Below are positions 10,535-21,646 of a DNA stretch of 64,000 nucleotides, piece after piece (within the stretch, counting starts at the first letter, position 1; each line of letters opens with the position of its first letter). This DNA is from Bemisia tabaci (lineage: Eukaryota > Arthropoda > Insecta > Hemiptera > Aleyrodidae). Made by a program: the position numbers and the translations under genes. A model generated the notes under the pieces. It saw only the letters and a program-made list of their open reading frames with translations, ran no database searches and was not told the DNA's origin. Where the stretch lies: the NCBI RefSeq assembly GCF_918797505.1, contig NC_092793.1, positions 5,528,366 through 5,592,365 of the forward strand. Reading direction: 5' to 3'.

Positions 10535-11566
10535 TACTTTAATTCGTTGAATTTTTATTAAAATATGTCTATTAAATACGATGTATCACGATGAGAGCCA
10601 CTCTCAAAATGAATGCACTTTTTAAATCAAAGAGTGTTCGGTTTTTCTGTGCTAAAATTGTAATGATTCAAACTAGGACTAAGGGAAATAAAATGATGGA
10701 AAGACATGTTTCCTTTTTGGTGCGCACGTACTTGGCTCACTTTCGATCCATGTTCTGCGAGTCAGGTTTTGAAGGATGTCATTTCAAGAAAATAGTGGCA
10801 ACAGCTCTCATTGGTTTAAGTGATTTCCCGCACCCCTCTCCCCCGCCAAGGCCATCGATACTCGTAACTCGGATCCAAACACGAGGGATAATTCGTGTCC
10901 CACCTCTTTCCGATCATAATTGAAAACCCCTCGACTGCAGCGCCGGGCGGACAAATAAGGAATTAAAGCTATCTTGGGCAACTGCCGGAGTGTGTGTTCC
11001 TGGTTTGTCCGTGTCCGTGTGTGTATTCGCGTAATCGGTTTTATGTTCTCCGCTGGACTCGCTCCAAAACGAACGGGGACCCAGAATTAAGACCCCCGCC
11101 CCTCTCTCTCGGACCATTCATGCAAATGTCTCAGTTGTAATGAAGAATAATTAAGTTTTCCTTCTGCGTGTTTTACTCCGTTTTGATAAGATTACGAGGA
11201 AAGTAATGGAGCGTGGACCGGGTACCAACGCTTCTGAGAGCCAGCTACGGCTTCTTGTGCCCTCTCTCTTCAACCCTCTTTGCCCGCTACCCATCACTCC
11301 CTTCCTCCCAATCCCGTCTCAAACTAAGTTTGTTACAGGCGATTGAACGTTGCGGAACCGGGAACGTTTATTCCTTCTTAAAAGCTCAAGGAAAGTCCGA
11401 GTATTGTGTAACGTGACTACGGAAAGAGGGTTTAAGCTAGCGTTACGCTGCGTTACGTGGATATGGAAGCGTCATGAAATCAAGTCTATATTTTTCGAAA
11501 ATACAATTTTGGAAGGGAAACGCTTTTTAGGGCCCGAAAGAAAAGCATGTATCGGTTCCATATCGA
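10535..11566. other. Unassigned spacer
   Basis: GC content rises at 10820-11340, with pyrimidine-rich stretches and GT-rich text near 10990-11030. The open frames at 10591-10923 and 11213-11643 show no domain. Nothing else recognised. Confidence 0.4.
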
Positions 11567-11827
11567 ATATCGACGGTGAAAGTCGGCAATCACATAACTC
11601 GGTTTGCGACGTCGCAGACTTCCTGTCATACTTCATTTTTTAAATGGAAAACTACTTAACGTCCAGTCTTGAAAATTTCTGTGATTTTCCCTCTTCGTGC
11701 GGAGAAAATTCTGTGAAAATTTCAAGGAATGATATTGATTTGGTCTACTTCAAAAAAATAAAATGCGAGCGTAGATTTTTAAACACCGCAAACGAGATAC
11801 GTGGTTTGGTAGTTTCACCGTCGATAT
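11567..11827. mobile_element. MITE family A, copy 2
   Basis: 261 bp, ATATCGACGGTG...CACCGTCGATAT. The left terminal 50 bases (AAAGTCGGCAATCACATAAC) differ from A1 but match copy A4, while the rest matches A1. This mixed end suggests recombination between A subfamilies. Confidence 0.85.
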
Positions 11828-11839
11828 GCTACTTGTTGT

Positions 11840-12314
11840 CGCAGGTAATTAGTCAAATCAGGCATTTTATCAAATGCCGAGGCATATAGTCAGATTTTGA
11901 CACGTGACAAAATTTTGTAAATTCATGTCCAAGAGCTCAAAATTAATGTCCAAAAGCTCACGAATTTTCAATATTTTGAGAAATATCAAACCTATCAAAC
12001 CATCAAACCTACGAATCTTCTTGTTTTTCCTCATCAAATGCCTTTCATATATTTTAATGTTAAAATTTTAAAAAATCTGTATTTTATGACGTGCTGGAAA
12101 TTTCGCAATAAATGTTGGTTCAGAAGCTACAAATCATTTAAAATATCACTGTAAGATGCTTATTTTCACAAAGAATATTTTCTTACAGGACGGAAAATGA
12201 TTATTTTGTCTAAAATTAGGAAAAGAGTCAGAATTTCAATCTCAGTGAGAATATTTGACAATTTGCCTGGACATTTGACCGAATGCCTGCTTTTACTATT
12301 TGCTTGCGACATAT
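11840..12314. mobile_element. MITE family B, copy 2 (left end damaged)
   Basis: It contains TAGTCAAATCAGGCATTTTA near the left and the right terminus TTGCCTGGACATTTGACC...TTGCTTGCGACATAT. It is sandwiched between A2 and a diverged A copy. Confidence 0.7.
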
Positions 12315-12585
12315 CAACGGCGAAACTTTCAAACAAAGTATCTCGTTTACAGTGTTTTATAATTTCCTATTTATTCATTTCACCTATTTTACTTTTATGA
12401 GCGGAAACAAATCAATATAATCCCATGAAGTTTCCATAGAATTTTTCTCGCATAGAGGAGAAAAATCAAGGAAGCTTTACAGTATTAATGTTGAGTAGCT
12501 TCATTTTAAAGACAAAGTATTATACAGGAAGTCTGCAACATCGAAAACCAAGATACATGATTCGGAAGTTTTACCATCGACCTTA
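12311..12585. mobile_element. MITE family A, diverged copy
   Basis: It starts ATATCAACGGCGAAACTTTC directly on the end of B2. The right arm (AGGAAGTCTGCAACATCG, AAGTTTTACCATCGA) corresponds to A ends. Confidence 0.6.
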
Positions 12586-12587
12586 TG

Positions 12588-12986
12588 CACTGAAAAAAAC
12601 CTCTGGGCGTGGAAGCCGTAGGTACTTACGTGCTCGATAGACTGTACGACATAGACTCGATAGACACTGGCGCCTACAAACCCAGCAGGGATACTTCACG
12701 CATTGCGCACTAGCGCCTACAAACCCAACAGGGATACTTCACGCATTGCGTACTGGCGCCTACAAACCCAACAGAGATACTTCACGCATTGCGCAATGTG
12801 TGAAGTATCCATGTTAGGTTTGTAGGCGCCATTGTGCGTGTCGCGCTGGTCTTCCTCGCCCGCTGCGCCGCGTGGCACCCGGCCACCCGCAGTGGTCGAA
12901 ACTATGGTTCCAGTATCCGGAACTTTCGACTCCTGAACTAAGGACGGACAGTATTTCTACAAAACCCGTAACTTTTTTTTTCAGTG
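12588..12986. mobile_element. Foldback element E2 carrying hairpin cassette G1
   Basis: Ends CACTGAAAAAAACCTCTGG and AACTTTTTTTTTCAGTG pair as in E1, and outer arms (GGGCGTGGAAGCCGTA; CGACATAGACTCG) are related to E1. The middle is occupied by the G palindrome with a triplicated left arm and GC-rich flanks. Confidence 0.75.
12669..12830. repeat. Hairpin cassette G1 with triplicated left arm
   Basis: Three left arms start at 12669, 12712 and 12755 (43-bp period; GGCGCCTACAAACCCA, GGGATACTTCACGCATTGCG). They are followed by one right arm ending TTAGGTTTGTAGGCGCC at 12830. Other G copies have a single left arm. Confidence 0.9.
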
Positions 12987-13459
12987 TGATTTGTAAGAAC
13001 ATTAAGCTTTTTGGAAACAAAACTTCACAAAAACACACTCCCTCTCTCGCACACATATGTGGCATTATATTCAAACACGAAAAAAAAAGAGGAAAAAAAC
13101 GACTAAAAACAGAACAATAACCTAAGATTCCGTCAAATGAATACTTCTTACACATTAAGTCTCGAAGGCTATTATTTCTTATCTAAAATAGCAGCTGCAA
13201 GGATAAACCTCTCCGGAATTGCCTCTCAGCGTTTTCTGCGACTCGTAATCTCCAAGTTGGCAGGATTTCCAATCGAAGACCTAGTTGTGGTCAAAAGTAA
13301 TATGTTACGTCAAAGGACTCGATTTGTAGACATTCGGTGTGTGTGGTGGAAGGGGGGGGGGGGGGTCGGAGACTTCAATTCGTGAAGAGGTCGGCTCTAG
13401 AACTTGGCCACGGCCGCAAACATGGTCCTCCGGCGCCGTTGAAATTAATTTCACGGGTG
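12987..13459. other. Unassigned spacer
   Basis: Contains a G run at 13351-13366 and A-rich stretches. No gene or repeat ends recognised. Confidence 0.4.
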
Positions 13460-14290
13460 ACCGTCTAAAAGAGGTCGGAGAATTCGGAGAGGCAGGATTG
13501 ACAAATTTAAAGTGATAGTGGCAAAGCGTTACATAGCCTATAAATCACGTCAAACTATGTACAGAAAGAGTTTTCACGCCTCAAGTCATACCTTACTATT
13601 TATATGCCTTGGAGTTTTCACGCCTCGCGTCATCGCGCCTTCAATTTTGCGAATGCAACACGGACATCTATAGAGTACGAATAGTTGTATCTCTGCTCCG
13701 TCGACGCACATCCTCTCCTTTGCTGTATTTCCATGTTGTGTTGGTTTAGTTTGAGTCTAAAAGAGGTCAGAATTGAGAAAGTTGATGAAACGGAATTCGG
13801 AGGGGCAGGATTGACAAATTTGAAGAGATAGCTGCAAAGCGTTACATAGTCTATAAAACACGTCAGACTATGTGCATAAATTTGAGTTTTCGCGCCTCAA
13901 GTCATAGCGCCTTCAATTAGGCAGATGCAATATTGACATCCATCAAGCACGAATAGTTGTATCTCTGCGCCCTCATCAACGCGCATCCTTTCCTTTGCTC
14001 TGTGTCCATGTTGTGTTGGTTCAGTTTGTCTTATTTGTAGTGAACCTTCAAGGGCTACGTAAACATCACAACCGAGACAGGGAATACGTAACCGGGCCTC
14101 GTTTTTAATACTTTCTCCACGAATCTGAGAGACCTTTCGCCAGCAGCGAAGAACGGAGCATTGCAAGTTCAAGCCTGACGTCATTGCGCCATTCATTTCC
14201 CGTATGCAACATAGGCACCTATCAAACACGAATAGTTGAATTTCTGTGCGTTCATCAACGCGCTTTAAGTTGTCTCTTATCTTCAAAATT
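13460..14290. repeat. Family T: local duplication of a dispersed repeat
   Basis: Two units starting near 13490 and 13795 share GGCAGGATTGACAAATTT, GCAAAGCGTTACATAG, CACGAATAGTTGTATCTCTG and TCCATGTTGTGTTGGTT. A third part at 14170-14270 repeats only the middle. An inverted piece lies at 38206-38330. The 129-codon minus-strand frame (13897-14286) consists of these repeats and has no domain. Possibly a decayed transposon end region. Confidence 0.7.
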
Positions 14291-15248
14291 TAAGAAAGGC
14301 TGAGATCAAGTTTGCTCAAAATATGCCAGATGACGTGACCAAATCGAATTGCTTCAGGAAAAAAAAAAGAAAAAAATTAGAGGTATCTCAAGCGTCATAA
14401 AAGACGCACGTCTAAAATTTGATATATTGGCGAGAGTTGTTTCGTGTCAGTTGCAAAATTGATGGATAACGACTATTTTTGTCTTTTGTAAGTGCGGATG
14501 TGATAAAGTCTAATAGATATCCCAACATTTTTTTCTGTTACAGGGAGAGCATTGCAGTCATTCGACCAACACTGATCGAATTTTCACAAGGTAGGACAAT
14601 TTTTAAGCGTGCCAGTAGGGCTCGCATTTTGAAATCACTCGGATGTACCAAACTACAGCATACCGATCAACCCATGCTATTCAACGGGCGCTTCAAAGAT
14701 TTTTTTCCTCGGACCCGTTTTTTTGTCTTTGAACCGTTATACTGTCAAGCCCTGGTGGTCTTCTACCAAAAAAACCGAATGAACTGCTAATTGGAAACCC
14801 TTGAGAACATTTTCTCGTCAAAACCGTATTATTTCACTTGACAGAAACCTCAAATAAGCTTTTCTACGCTGGAACGACTCAACTTTAGAAGCTTCTTTCC
14901 CGCCAAAACTTTTTAGCCAATGAGCGTCCTGCGCTGCTGTCGGGTCTACTAAAGTCCACTTCACGAAACCTGGGATTTTGTATTCGGCAGTAAAATCCGT
15001 AAATTGGCAGCTTTTATTACGCGATGACCCGACCTTTTTTCTACCCAGCACCTCTTTTTTTCACCGACGAGAGGCCGGCAATTTAATCCGTCCATTGTGG
15101 GGGTAGAAACATTAGACACCCTTTATTCCTCCTCAATGACCTTTACTACCCATACCGAAATTTCTTTGCCGTTGAAAAATTCATCTTTTAGCGTGAATTT
15201 TTAGTCTCAGTGCGAAATTATGATGAAAACGCACTAAAATTCTGTTCA
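14291..15248. other. Unassigned spacer
   Basis: The 103-codon frame at 14479-14790 matches no family I know and has no supporting splice or codon signal. Otherwise nothing recognised. Confidence 0.4.
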
Positions 15249-15337
15249 ATTATCTTGATCTTAAGCTGACGCACGGCAGTTCGCCGCGAATCGCGGTCGT
15301 GCGCAAATGCCGCATATCAGCTTAAAATCAAGATAAT
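15249..15337. repeat. Short inverted repeat V
   Basis: ATTATCTTGATCTTAAGCTGA is mirrored by TCAGCTTAAAATCAAGATAAT. The 47-bp centre is GC-rich (CGCACGGCAGTTCGCCGCG). It would form a stable hairpin. Possibly a tiny MITE; no second copy noticed. Confidence 0.75.
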
Positions 15338-16163
15338 GGGACGCAAATCTTTATAATTAATTTACATGCAACGTTCATAAATCAATATCTCCTCCCAAAT
15401 TTAGCAAAAAGCACCATGCAAATAGCAATGACATGAAAATAGTGTATGTGTGTGTGTGTGTCTAAAATTTCAGTTATCGGTCAAGCTTTTCCAACATATT
15501 CATTTCGGAATTTTCTTCTTGTTTTCATTTTCCCCCGATGTTTAGCTTGATTATTGAGGAATTGTCAACTTCCGCTTTTGAAAACCTCCCTGATTTTTCT
15601 TCTCCGTGTCGAGAATAGTAATATGCTGTGAAATTTTAGAGCAATTATTGTTAGTTTGTTTTCTTTTCTTACTTATAAAAGAGAGGAGAAATTTTAAAAC
15701 ATCGCCAACGAGATCGCGTTTTTGCAGTTTTACCGTTTGCGATTGAAAGCTGCGTTCCAGCGTTTCGCGAGGGTCTGAAAGGGTAAAGAGGCAGACGACA
15801 GTAATCGGATTTTATCCGATTTGGGAGGCTTCCCTCTTCATCCTACACCAGGCTAGGGAAATCCTTTCCAACAACACCGAGGCCAAATATTTTGAGTTGA
15901 AGATGAACGGTCCCTTTATTTTATCCTATCCTTTGCGTATACAGTGCACAAAACGTCAAATAAAAATTGAAGATTGAAACATTTTACTGTTTCTAATTTC
16001 ATTCAATTTTAGCTGAGAAGACGACTGTCAACGCCACCTAAAATCCAGCTGAGAGTCAAACGGGAAAAATCGTACCGGTAGATTTTGTGGCGTCACATGA
16101 AAAACTGACCGCCGTATATTTTTTCACTCGTGTTCGTTTATTATTACTTTCCGGTCGCAATTA
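15338..16163. other. Spacer with a decayed A copy and a GT microsatellite
   Basis: (GT)n lies near 15446-15460. The piece 15575-15750 (CCTGATTTTTCTTCTCCGTG; ACATCGCCAACGAGATCGCG; TTTACCGTTTGCGAT) resembles a degraded family A element. Confidence 0.5.
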
Positions 16164-16287
16164 TTGGACGTATTTCTACTAAACATAACTTTGTGCATTA
16201 AGACATGAGCCCTGAGACCCATAGAATATATGCATAATAGAGCACAGGTCATAATGCACATAGTTTCGTTTGACAGAAATACGTCCA
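16164..16287. mobile_element. MITE family N, copy 3
   Basis: TTGGACGTATTTCTACTAAA and a right terminus TTTGACAGAAATACGTCCA pair; CTTTGTGCATTAAGACATGA pairs with GTCATAATGCACATAG. About 124 bp. Confidence 0.8.
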
Positions 16288-17479
16288 CTCCAATTGTTAT
16301 GTGAAGTCGTGTATCCCAATCGTGTTCGCGATATCATTGCCTGTATAGAAGTGAATATTTTCAGCAAAGTTCCAAAGATCGGTGTCTCGATGACGTTATC
16401 ACAAGATGCTAATATGATTTCATTTAGAGCAGACACTATTGTGTTTAATACATACATACATTCAGCCACTTTTATAGCGCAGCCTCGCGCTCTGCGACGC
16501 CCAATCGTCATTGCCCCCTATCCTCCCAGAGACCACCAGGCAATTGGCACCTTTCAAATTTTGCTTTTTCAAGCAAAATGTGAAATTTCCGCCCATGAAA
16601 AATGGCGGGAATTTTAAATTCTGCCCGAGGCGCCCTCGGGGGGTCAGGCCGCAGATCCTGATTTTAAAGAAGCAAACTAAGATAAGATTATCCATCCTTA
16701 AAGTGAGTCATCGACATTAAAGAAGGAGAGGAAAAGGCGATAAGAACACGGAAGGTTTTTATAGAGGGTAGATAGTAGGTATAATGAGGCTATAATATGA
16801 ATGCTAGATTTCAATGAATGAAATTAATTTATTTGAAACGTCAAGGCCAAAATGTGGCAGACAAAATGCGACTTGAAGTAATTATGCTCCATTTTTAAGG
16901 CCCCCATCCCTACTCTTTCGAGTCCAGTCCAATTAAGATATCTGAGAAACTTTCTACAGCGATGCCAGAGGTGCAATTTTTAGTTTCAGTATAGATTTAA
17001 AAAGAAATGTGACAGCCTCTCTAAATCAGCCCGAAGCTTTCGCTAATTTAGCCAATTCAAGATTATTTTCCTCGTGCCAAATTTCAATAAATATTATGGT
17101 TCACTAATAAGATACGTGTGCACTCATAAAACGTAGAGACGTTTGTAAACGCAAGAAATCTCAAAATGCCCTGACATTATGAAGCTTTGCCTTTTTAAAC
17201 ACTGATAATGTGGCAACGTTGGGTACCTGGATACGACCACCTTAATTTGTTAAATTACATTGGTCTTACTCGACTATTTAAAATTAAATTCCTTCATAAC
17301 TCTGCATGAATAAGACTAATTGCAAGTAACCGGAGCTGAGGGCGCCTCGCATAAATTTGCTCTTTGACATGAAGTTTCGGATGTAAAAAAGTTATGATTC
17401 TCAGTAGGTAACCCAAGACCTGAATTTTGTAAACTTTTGACAAGTTAAATGATTAAAATTACAGGGAGGATTTACGTCC
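16288..17479. other. Unassigned spacer with small hairpins
   Basis: Short hairpins occur at 16555-16640 (TTTTGCTTTTTCAAGCAAAA; TTCCGCCCATGAAAAATGGC; CCGAGGCGCCCTCGG). Frames over 100 codons on both strands here overlap N and the hairpins and lack domains. Confidence 0.45.
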
Positions 17480-17640
17480 AATGGCGTGGCGTGGTTTGCG
17501 ATTCATCGATTGATCTACCATTAAAACCTATGAAAAAGGATCGGTAGACAGGATGTTCGCAACGAACACCTTAATAATCGATTCTTTACCACAGTTTCAA
17601 ATGGGGATACATCGATAATCGATCATTCACACCCGGCACT
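17480..17640. mobile_element. hAT-type MITE C, copy 3
   Basis: The left end CAATGGCGTGGCGTGG is clear and the right end (CATTCACACCCGGCACTG) is diverged. No clean target duplication was seen. Confidence 0.8.
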
Positions 17641-17689
17641 GCTTAAATCCCCGCGGATTTTGCCAATCCGTCCAAATGCCGGAGGTAGG

Positions 17690-18057
17690 AATGCATAATT
17701 GGATTACCTTTTACATAAGGAACTATATCTGGCTCTTCCATGAAAGCACCTCCCTACATGAGGAAACAGATGGCATATATGAGGCCTTATATGTAACAAT
17801 GGTAGATGTGAAAAATTACTTTTTAGAAACACGCTTAAAAAACTGTTTTGTTCACACAAAAATTTAATATGTTTGGCTCTCGAAGATCACATCTCAAGTA
17901 TTTTCTCAAAATTTTCTCGATGCCAAAACAGTTTTTTGAATGTGTTTCGAAAAGGTAATTTTTCACATCCGCTATTGTTACAGATAAGTCCTCATATGTT
18001 GTTCCTGATATAAGCCAGAAAGAGTGGTTCCTTATTACAAAATGTGGTCCTTTTATC
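17690..18057. mobile_element. Long foldback element Q1
   Basis: Arms of about 150 bases pair: ATAAGGAACTATATCTGGCT with the complement of AGCCAGAAAGAGTGGTTCCT, TATATGTAACAATGG with its mirror near 17975, and GATGTGAAAAATTAC with GTAATTTTTCACATC. The overall plan matches Q copies at 27770 and 63408 but is longer. Confidence 0.75.
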
Positions 18058-18611
18058 TTCGGATATGCATCCGCATTTGCGTGTAGATTGAGTCTGAATT
18101 TTCTTCATCTGTAGAGTTTTTTTCTCTCGGTCCATCTTCATTTTGGAATTTGCCTTTTGTTTCAAAGTGGTTTATTTATTTATTTATTTTTCTTTTAATG
18201 CGTCGTCGTCTGTTTTGGACGCTTGAGGAGCGGTTTAATGACTCTGAGTGCTTAATTACCGGCGAGCAGCTCTCGAATAAACTTGAAGCTTGGGCCACCG
18301 CATACATTTTTTCGCTTTCCGCTCGCTAAATATTCACCCGGAGCAGTTGGCGTTTTTGGCCCGGCTGGAGGTCTTGACGTCTCCTTTCGACTGCATTATT
18401 CGGTGCATTAAATTTTCAACTCCCCGAAAGTTTCGTATATGAGCGAAATGCAAATAAGGAGGGTCTACCCCCGGCGCCGTCCTTCTTATTCATAACCTCG
18501 AGGTTGTTGCCACGTTGCCCTCCAACTCGGCGAGAGTATATTTTTAGGGTGAAAGTCGGAAAACATGCATCTTGACTGTGGCTTTTTGAATCGATCACCA
18601 TTCTCTTTTTT

Positions 18612-18615
<4 letters not shown>
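18058..18615. other. Unassigned spacer
   Basis: No gene or repeat recognised. GC content rises around 18220-18520. Confidence 0.4.

Positions 18616-18652
<37 letters not shown>
18616..18652. repeat. Poly-A tract
   Basis: About 37 consecutive A. It could be the tail of a retroposed sequence, but no SINE or LINE body with internal promoter boxes was seen upstream. Confidence 0.9.
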
Positions 18653-18653
<1 letters not shown>

Positions 18654-18696
18654 AATAAATGGACGTGATTATTGGAAATTTTTACGAGACATTATG

Positions 18697-18945
18697 TCGT
18701 CACCTTCCAGGCAAAAGTATCACAAGCGCCATGCGACGTTTAAAAATTTCCGCCGCCATCTTTACTGAGAAATTGTTGGTTGAATCTGTTTGGAAATTCC
18801 ACTAAATTTTATCGGCAGCACAAAGAAAATTCAGTGAAATTTTCGGACAGCTTCGTTCAACAATTTCTCTGTAAAAAAATAAAATGGCGGCGGAAATTTT
18901 TAAACGTCGCATGGCGCTTGTGATACTTTGCCTGGAAGGTGACGA
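18697..18945. mobile_element. MITE family S
   Basis: Inverted ends TCGTCACCTTCCAGGCAAAA and its mirror GCCTGGAAGGTGACGA. The arms (TATCACAAGCGCCATGCGAC, TTTAAAAATTTCCGCCGCC) pair over more than 60 bases. About 249 bp. From memory, similar sequence is frequent in whitefly data; unverified. Confidence 0.9.
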
Positions 18946-19454
18946 TGTGCAGGATTAAACACATTTAGGAAACGATAGGTGTGTGAAAATTGTGTAGAAT
19001 GTATCAAGAACATAATTCGAGAAAACTCCTTGATTAATCTGATTGTGTGATGAAAATTAAATTGCTGCAATTATATGACTGTGCTAAGAAAGGATAATCA
19101 ATTGATTTTGAATTTAAATGAAAATACAGATAAAAAAATTAACTATTTTATTATTATAAGTAAAAATAAAATTAATTTTCAAGCCAAAAATCCGCAAAAT
19201 TTTTCAAGTTTGAAGACTTAAAATAAAACCTCAGCATAGCTCATTTACTGCAGCTATTCCATTGTTTTCATTGATTGTTTTCAGGATTTATATCATTAAA
19301 CTGCCCTGAAACTATGCTCTTGAAAACACTCCAGTGACTTTGTGTCATGAAACGTGGTAACGCTAACGCGAAACCGCTAGAGTGCCGTCGTATACGTCAC
19401 TCTCTCGGTGTTCCGTGTGAACGCCTATCAAGAGAAACACAAAACCGCTATAAA
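18946..19454. other. Unassigned AT-rich spacer
   Basis: Nothing recognised. Confidence 0.4.
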
Positions 19455-19580
19455 GGTCCAGTTACACGATCAAATTGAGCCATCAAATTGGGCCTCTCAC
19501 TGGTCGCATCGTCACCTCAGGTCTTTTTCCACCAATCAGAGCTTCAATTTTATGGCTCAGTTTGATCGTGTAACTGGACC
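19455..19580. mobile_element. Short MITE GG
   Basis: GGTCCAGTTACACGATCAAA is mirrored by TTTGATCGTGTAACTGGACC. Total about 126 bp. The inner bases also pair around GAGCCATCAAATTG and CAATTTTATGGCTC. Confidence 0.85.
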
Positions 19581-20295
19581 ATGATGCAATCCTGCGTTCT
19601 TTGATGTGAAACCGCCGATACGAGGTTTTGCCTCTCCGTTTTCGGTTGACCCCATGTTCCGAACATTTGCACTTAAGACATTTATGGTTGGATGCATGCA
19701 GTATTCTTAAAGGCAAAGGTTTTTGGGATACCAGGTAGCTCTATATGGGGTTTCACATGAGGATCCGAAGAGATAACGCAGGACAGCACCTCAGCGTTAC
19801 CACGTTCCGTAATGCCAAACCACAAAAGTGCGATTCTGCGATTTCCGTATTCGGCTGACCCTATATTCCGTATCCTCGCACTTATGAAACATAGCGCAGC
19901 GTGCTTGAGGCAGCACGGTCCACTAAGTTTCTTAAGTGCAGACTTACGGAACATCGGATCAACCGAACGGGTTTTCGAAAATTCCAAATTTTCTCGAAAA
20001 AACGGGATATTCCGAGAAGGGATCAATTTTCTGGGAAATTGGTACCTAGGAGGGATAATATGAAGTCTTCTTTGGCTCAGCAGCTGAAAGTATATCGGCA
20101 AAAATGTACTGCATGGTACATCCAAGCCCATGTATTTTAAACTCAATTTTTTGCGGGACCAGCCCTTTCAACAAAGATTTCGCGAAAATTTCCCTGAGTT
20201 TGACCAAAATCAACATAAATTTTTTGGAATCCAGGTATATTCTGATTGTAAGTCGGTGGGAACCAACTGCTCCCTTGCCCTTGCCAATAACGCCA
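19581..20295. repeat. Imperfect internal repeats
   Basis: TTCGGTTGACCCCATGTTCC (19638) and TTCGGCTGACCCTATATTCC (19851) are direct repeats followed by GCACTTA. An inverted version lies at 19935-19975 (TTAAGTGCAGACTTACGGAA). It looks like a rearranged element. Overlapping frames on both strands are not convincing genes. Confidence 0.55.
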
Positions 20296-20556
20296 TTTAA
20301 GGAGCTTGGAGGAGAAGGCGCATAAGTGCAGTTTTTGCTATTTTAAGAAATACGTCTTAGAATTTTCGAAATTACATGGATCCTTACGGCGGAAAGAAAT
20401 TTCAAACGGACTTTTGATGCTTAAAAATTGGAATTTGGGAGCAAATTTTTCATAAAATATGCATTGAGACTAGTTTTACTTGAAATTATTAATATCTCAA
20501 TTTTTTTAAAAAACTGCGCCTGTCCTATGTGCCTTGTCCTCCAAGATCCTAAATTC
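20296..20556. mobile_element. MITE family K, copy 2
   Basis: GGAGCTTGGAGGAGAAGGCG and a right terminus GTGCCTTGTCCTCCAAGATC are inverted. Interior GCATAAGTGCAGTTTTTGC matches K1. Confidence 0.8.
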
Positions 20557-20637
20557 ATAAACTGCTTTGTGCAATTTTGTTTGTTGCTTAAAAAGAGGCG
20601 TAACTTGTATCAGATTATTAGTATCCTCATGGTTTAA

Positions 20638-21286
20638 CCCTAATGCGCCAAACATGGGTCATTTTTGACCCGGCGCTTCGTAAAAGAATGCCCATTTTTC
20701 ACCCGCTGCCCCTGGAAACTTTACCTTCACTAATAGCTCTACAAAGACATTGAATTACATGAATTTAAAAGAAAAACCATTTACAAAAATTTTTTGACTA
20801 GCCAGAGCTTTTTTTTTTTCACGACTGCCACGAGAACGACGATACCAGGCCAGTTCTGACCTCGAGTTAGGTAAGGTGGCCGGCGTACTGCTATGCCTGC
20901 GCGACATGCGCACCGGCGCCTACAAACCTAACAGGGATACTTCACGCATTGCGCAATGCGTGAAGTATCCCCGTTGGGTTTGAAGGCGCCAATGCGCCGC
21001 GCGCCGCGGCATGCCACAGCGCTTCAAGCAACTATTTTGCAACAGAGGTGTTGCTCAGTATCATACGAAATTGAAGGCGCTCCAACATATTGAGAATGAC
21101 AAGCATCCTTTAAGAACACGAATCTTACGGCAGAGCAGTAGTGCAAAAAGTCACGAAGTCCTAGCATCCGTATTTAATAACGTTAAGCATAAAAGCATAA
21201 AAAGAAGATCCCTTATAGTTTAAATACGGGTCTAAACTGACCCGGTATTGGCAAACTAGTGGAAAAACTTGTTTGGCAGACTAGGG
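20638..21286. mobile_element. piggyBac-like non-autonomous element L carrying cassette G2
   Basis: A 649-bp element flanked by TTAA on both sides (20634-20637, 21287-21290), the piggyBac target duplication. Termini CCCTAATGCGCCAAACATGG and, on the other strand, CCCTAGTCTGCCAAACAAG are imperfect inverted repeats. GGGTC/GACCC motifs lie just inside both ends. No transposase. The centre holds the G hairpin and GTTGCTCAGTATCATACG. Confidence 0.85.
20915..20990. repeat. Hairpin cassette G2
   Basis: A 76-bp palindrome from GGCGCCTACAAACCTAACAG to GGGTTTGAAGGCGCC, centred on TTGCGCAA. GC-rich flanks (GCGCGACATGCGCACC and AATGCGCCGCGCGCCGCGG) partly extend the pairing. Confidence 0.95.
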
Positions 21287-21392
21287 TTAAACATTAATGA
21301 AAATGCTGAGCTTATATTTTAGAACGGAATAACCAAGTGAAATTTTCGGTGCCCGTGAATGATTTGGAATGTACTTCGGGGAATGTACATAA

Positions 21393-21646
21393 GTCGGCGT
21401 TTTCCTCGCGAAAGTACTTAACTTCATCTAAGTGTTGCCAAATTTTCTCTAGAAAATTCCAGTTTTGTCAGGAGATTTCTAGGGATTGCTTAATTAATAT
21501 TTCACTGATTTTTCCTCTATGTGGTGTAAACAGGAGAAACATTTTGGACAAAAATCACAAATATATTTTTTTTAAAATATTGTATTGTTTGTGTCAATTT
21601 TGCAACCTCGAAATAAAGTTACGTTCTATTTTCCGGGAGACGACGA
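21393..21646. mobile_element. MITE family F, copy 2
   Basis: GTCGGCGTTTTCCTCGCGAA with right terminus TTTCCGGGAGACGACG. Interior AAGTGTTGCCAAATTTTC and TTTTGCAACCTCG match other F copies. Confidence 0.75.

Noticed and set aside
13897..14286. 129-codon minus-strand open frame
   Set aside because: It is made of the repeated T units. The same peptide words recur within it and no protein family is recognisable.
18616..18652. Processed pseudogene tail
   Set aside because: No gene-like or LINE-like body upstream and no target duplication around the poly-A.
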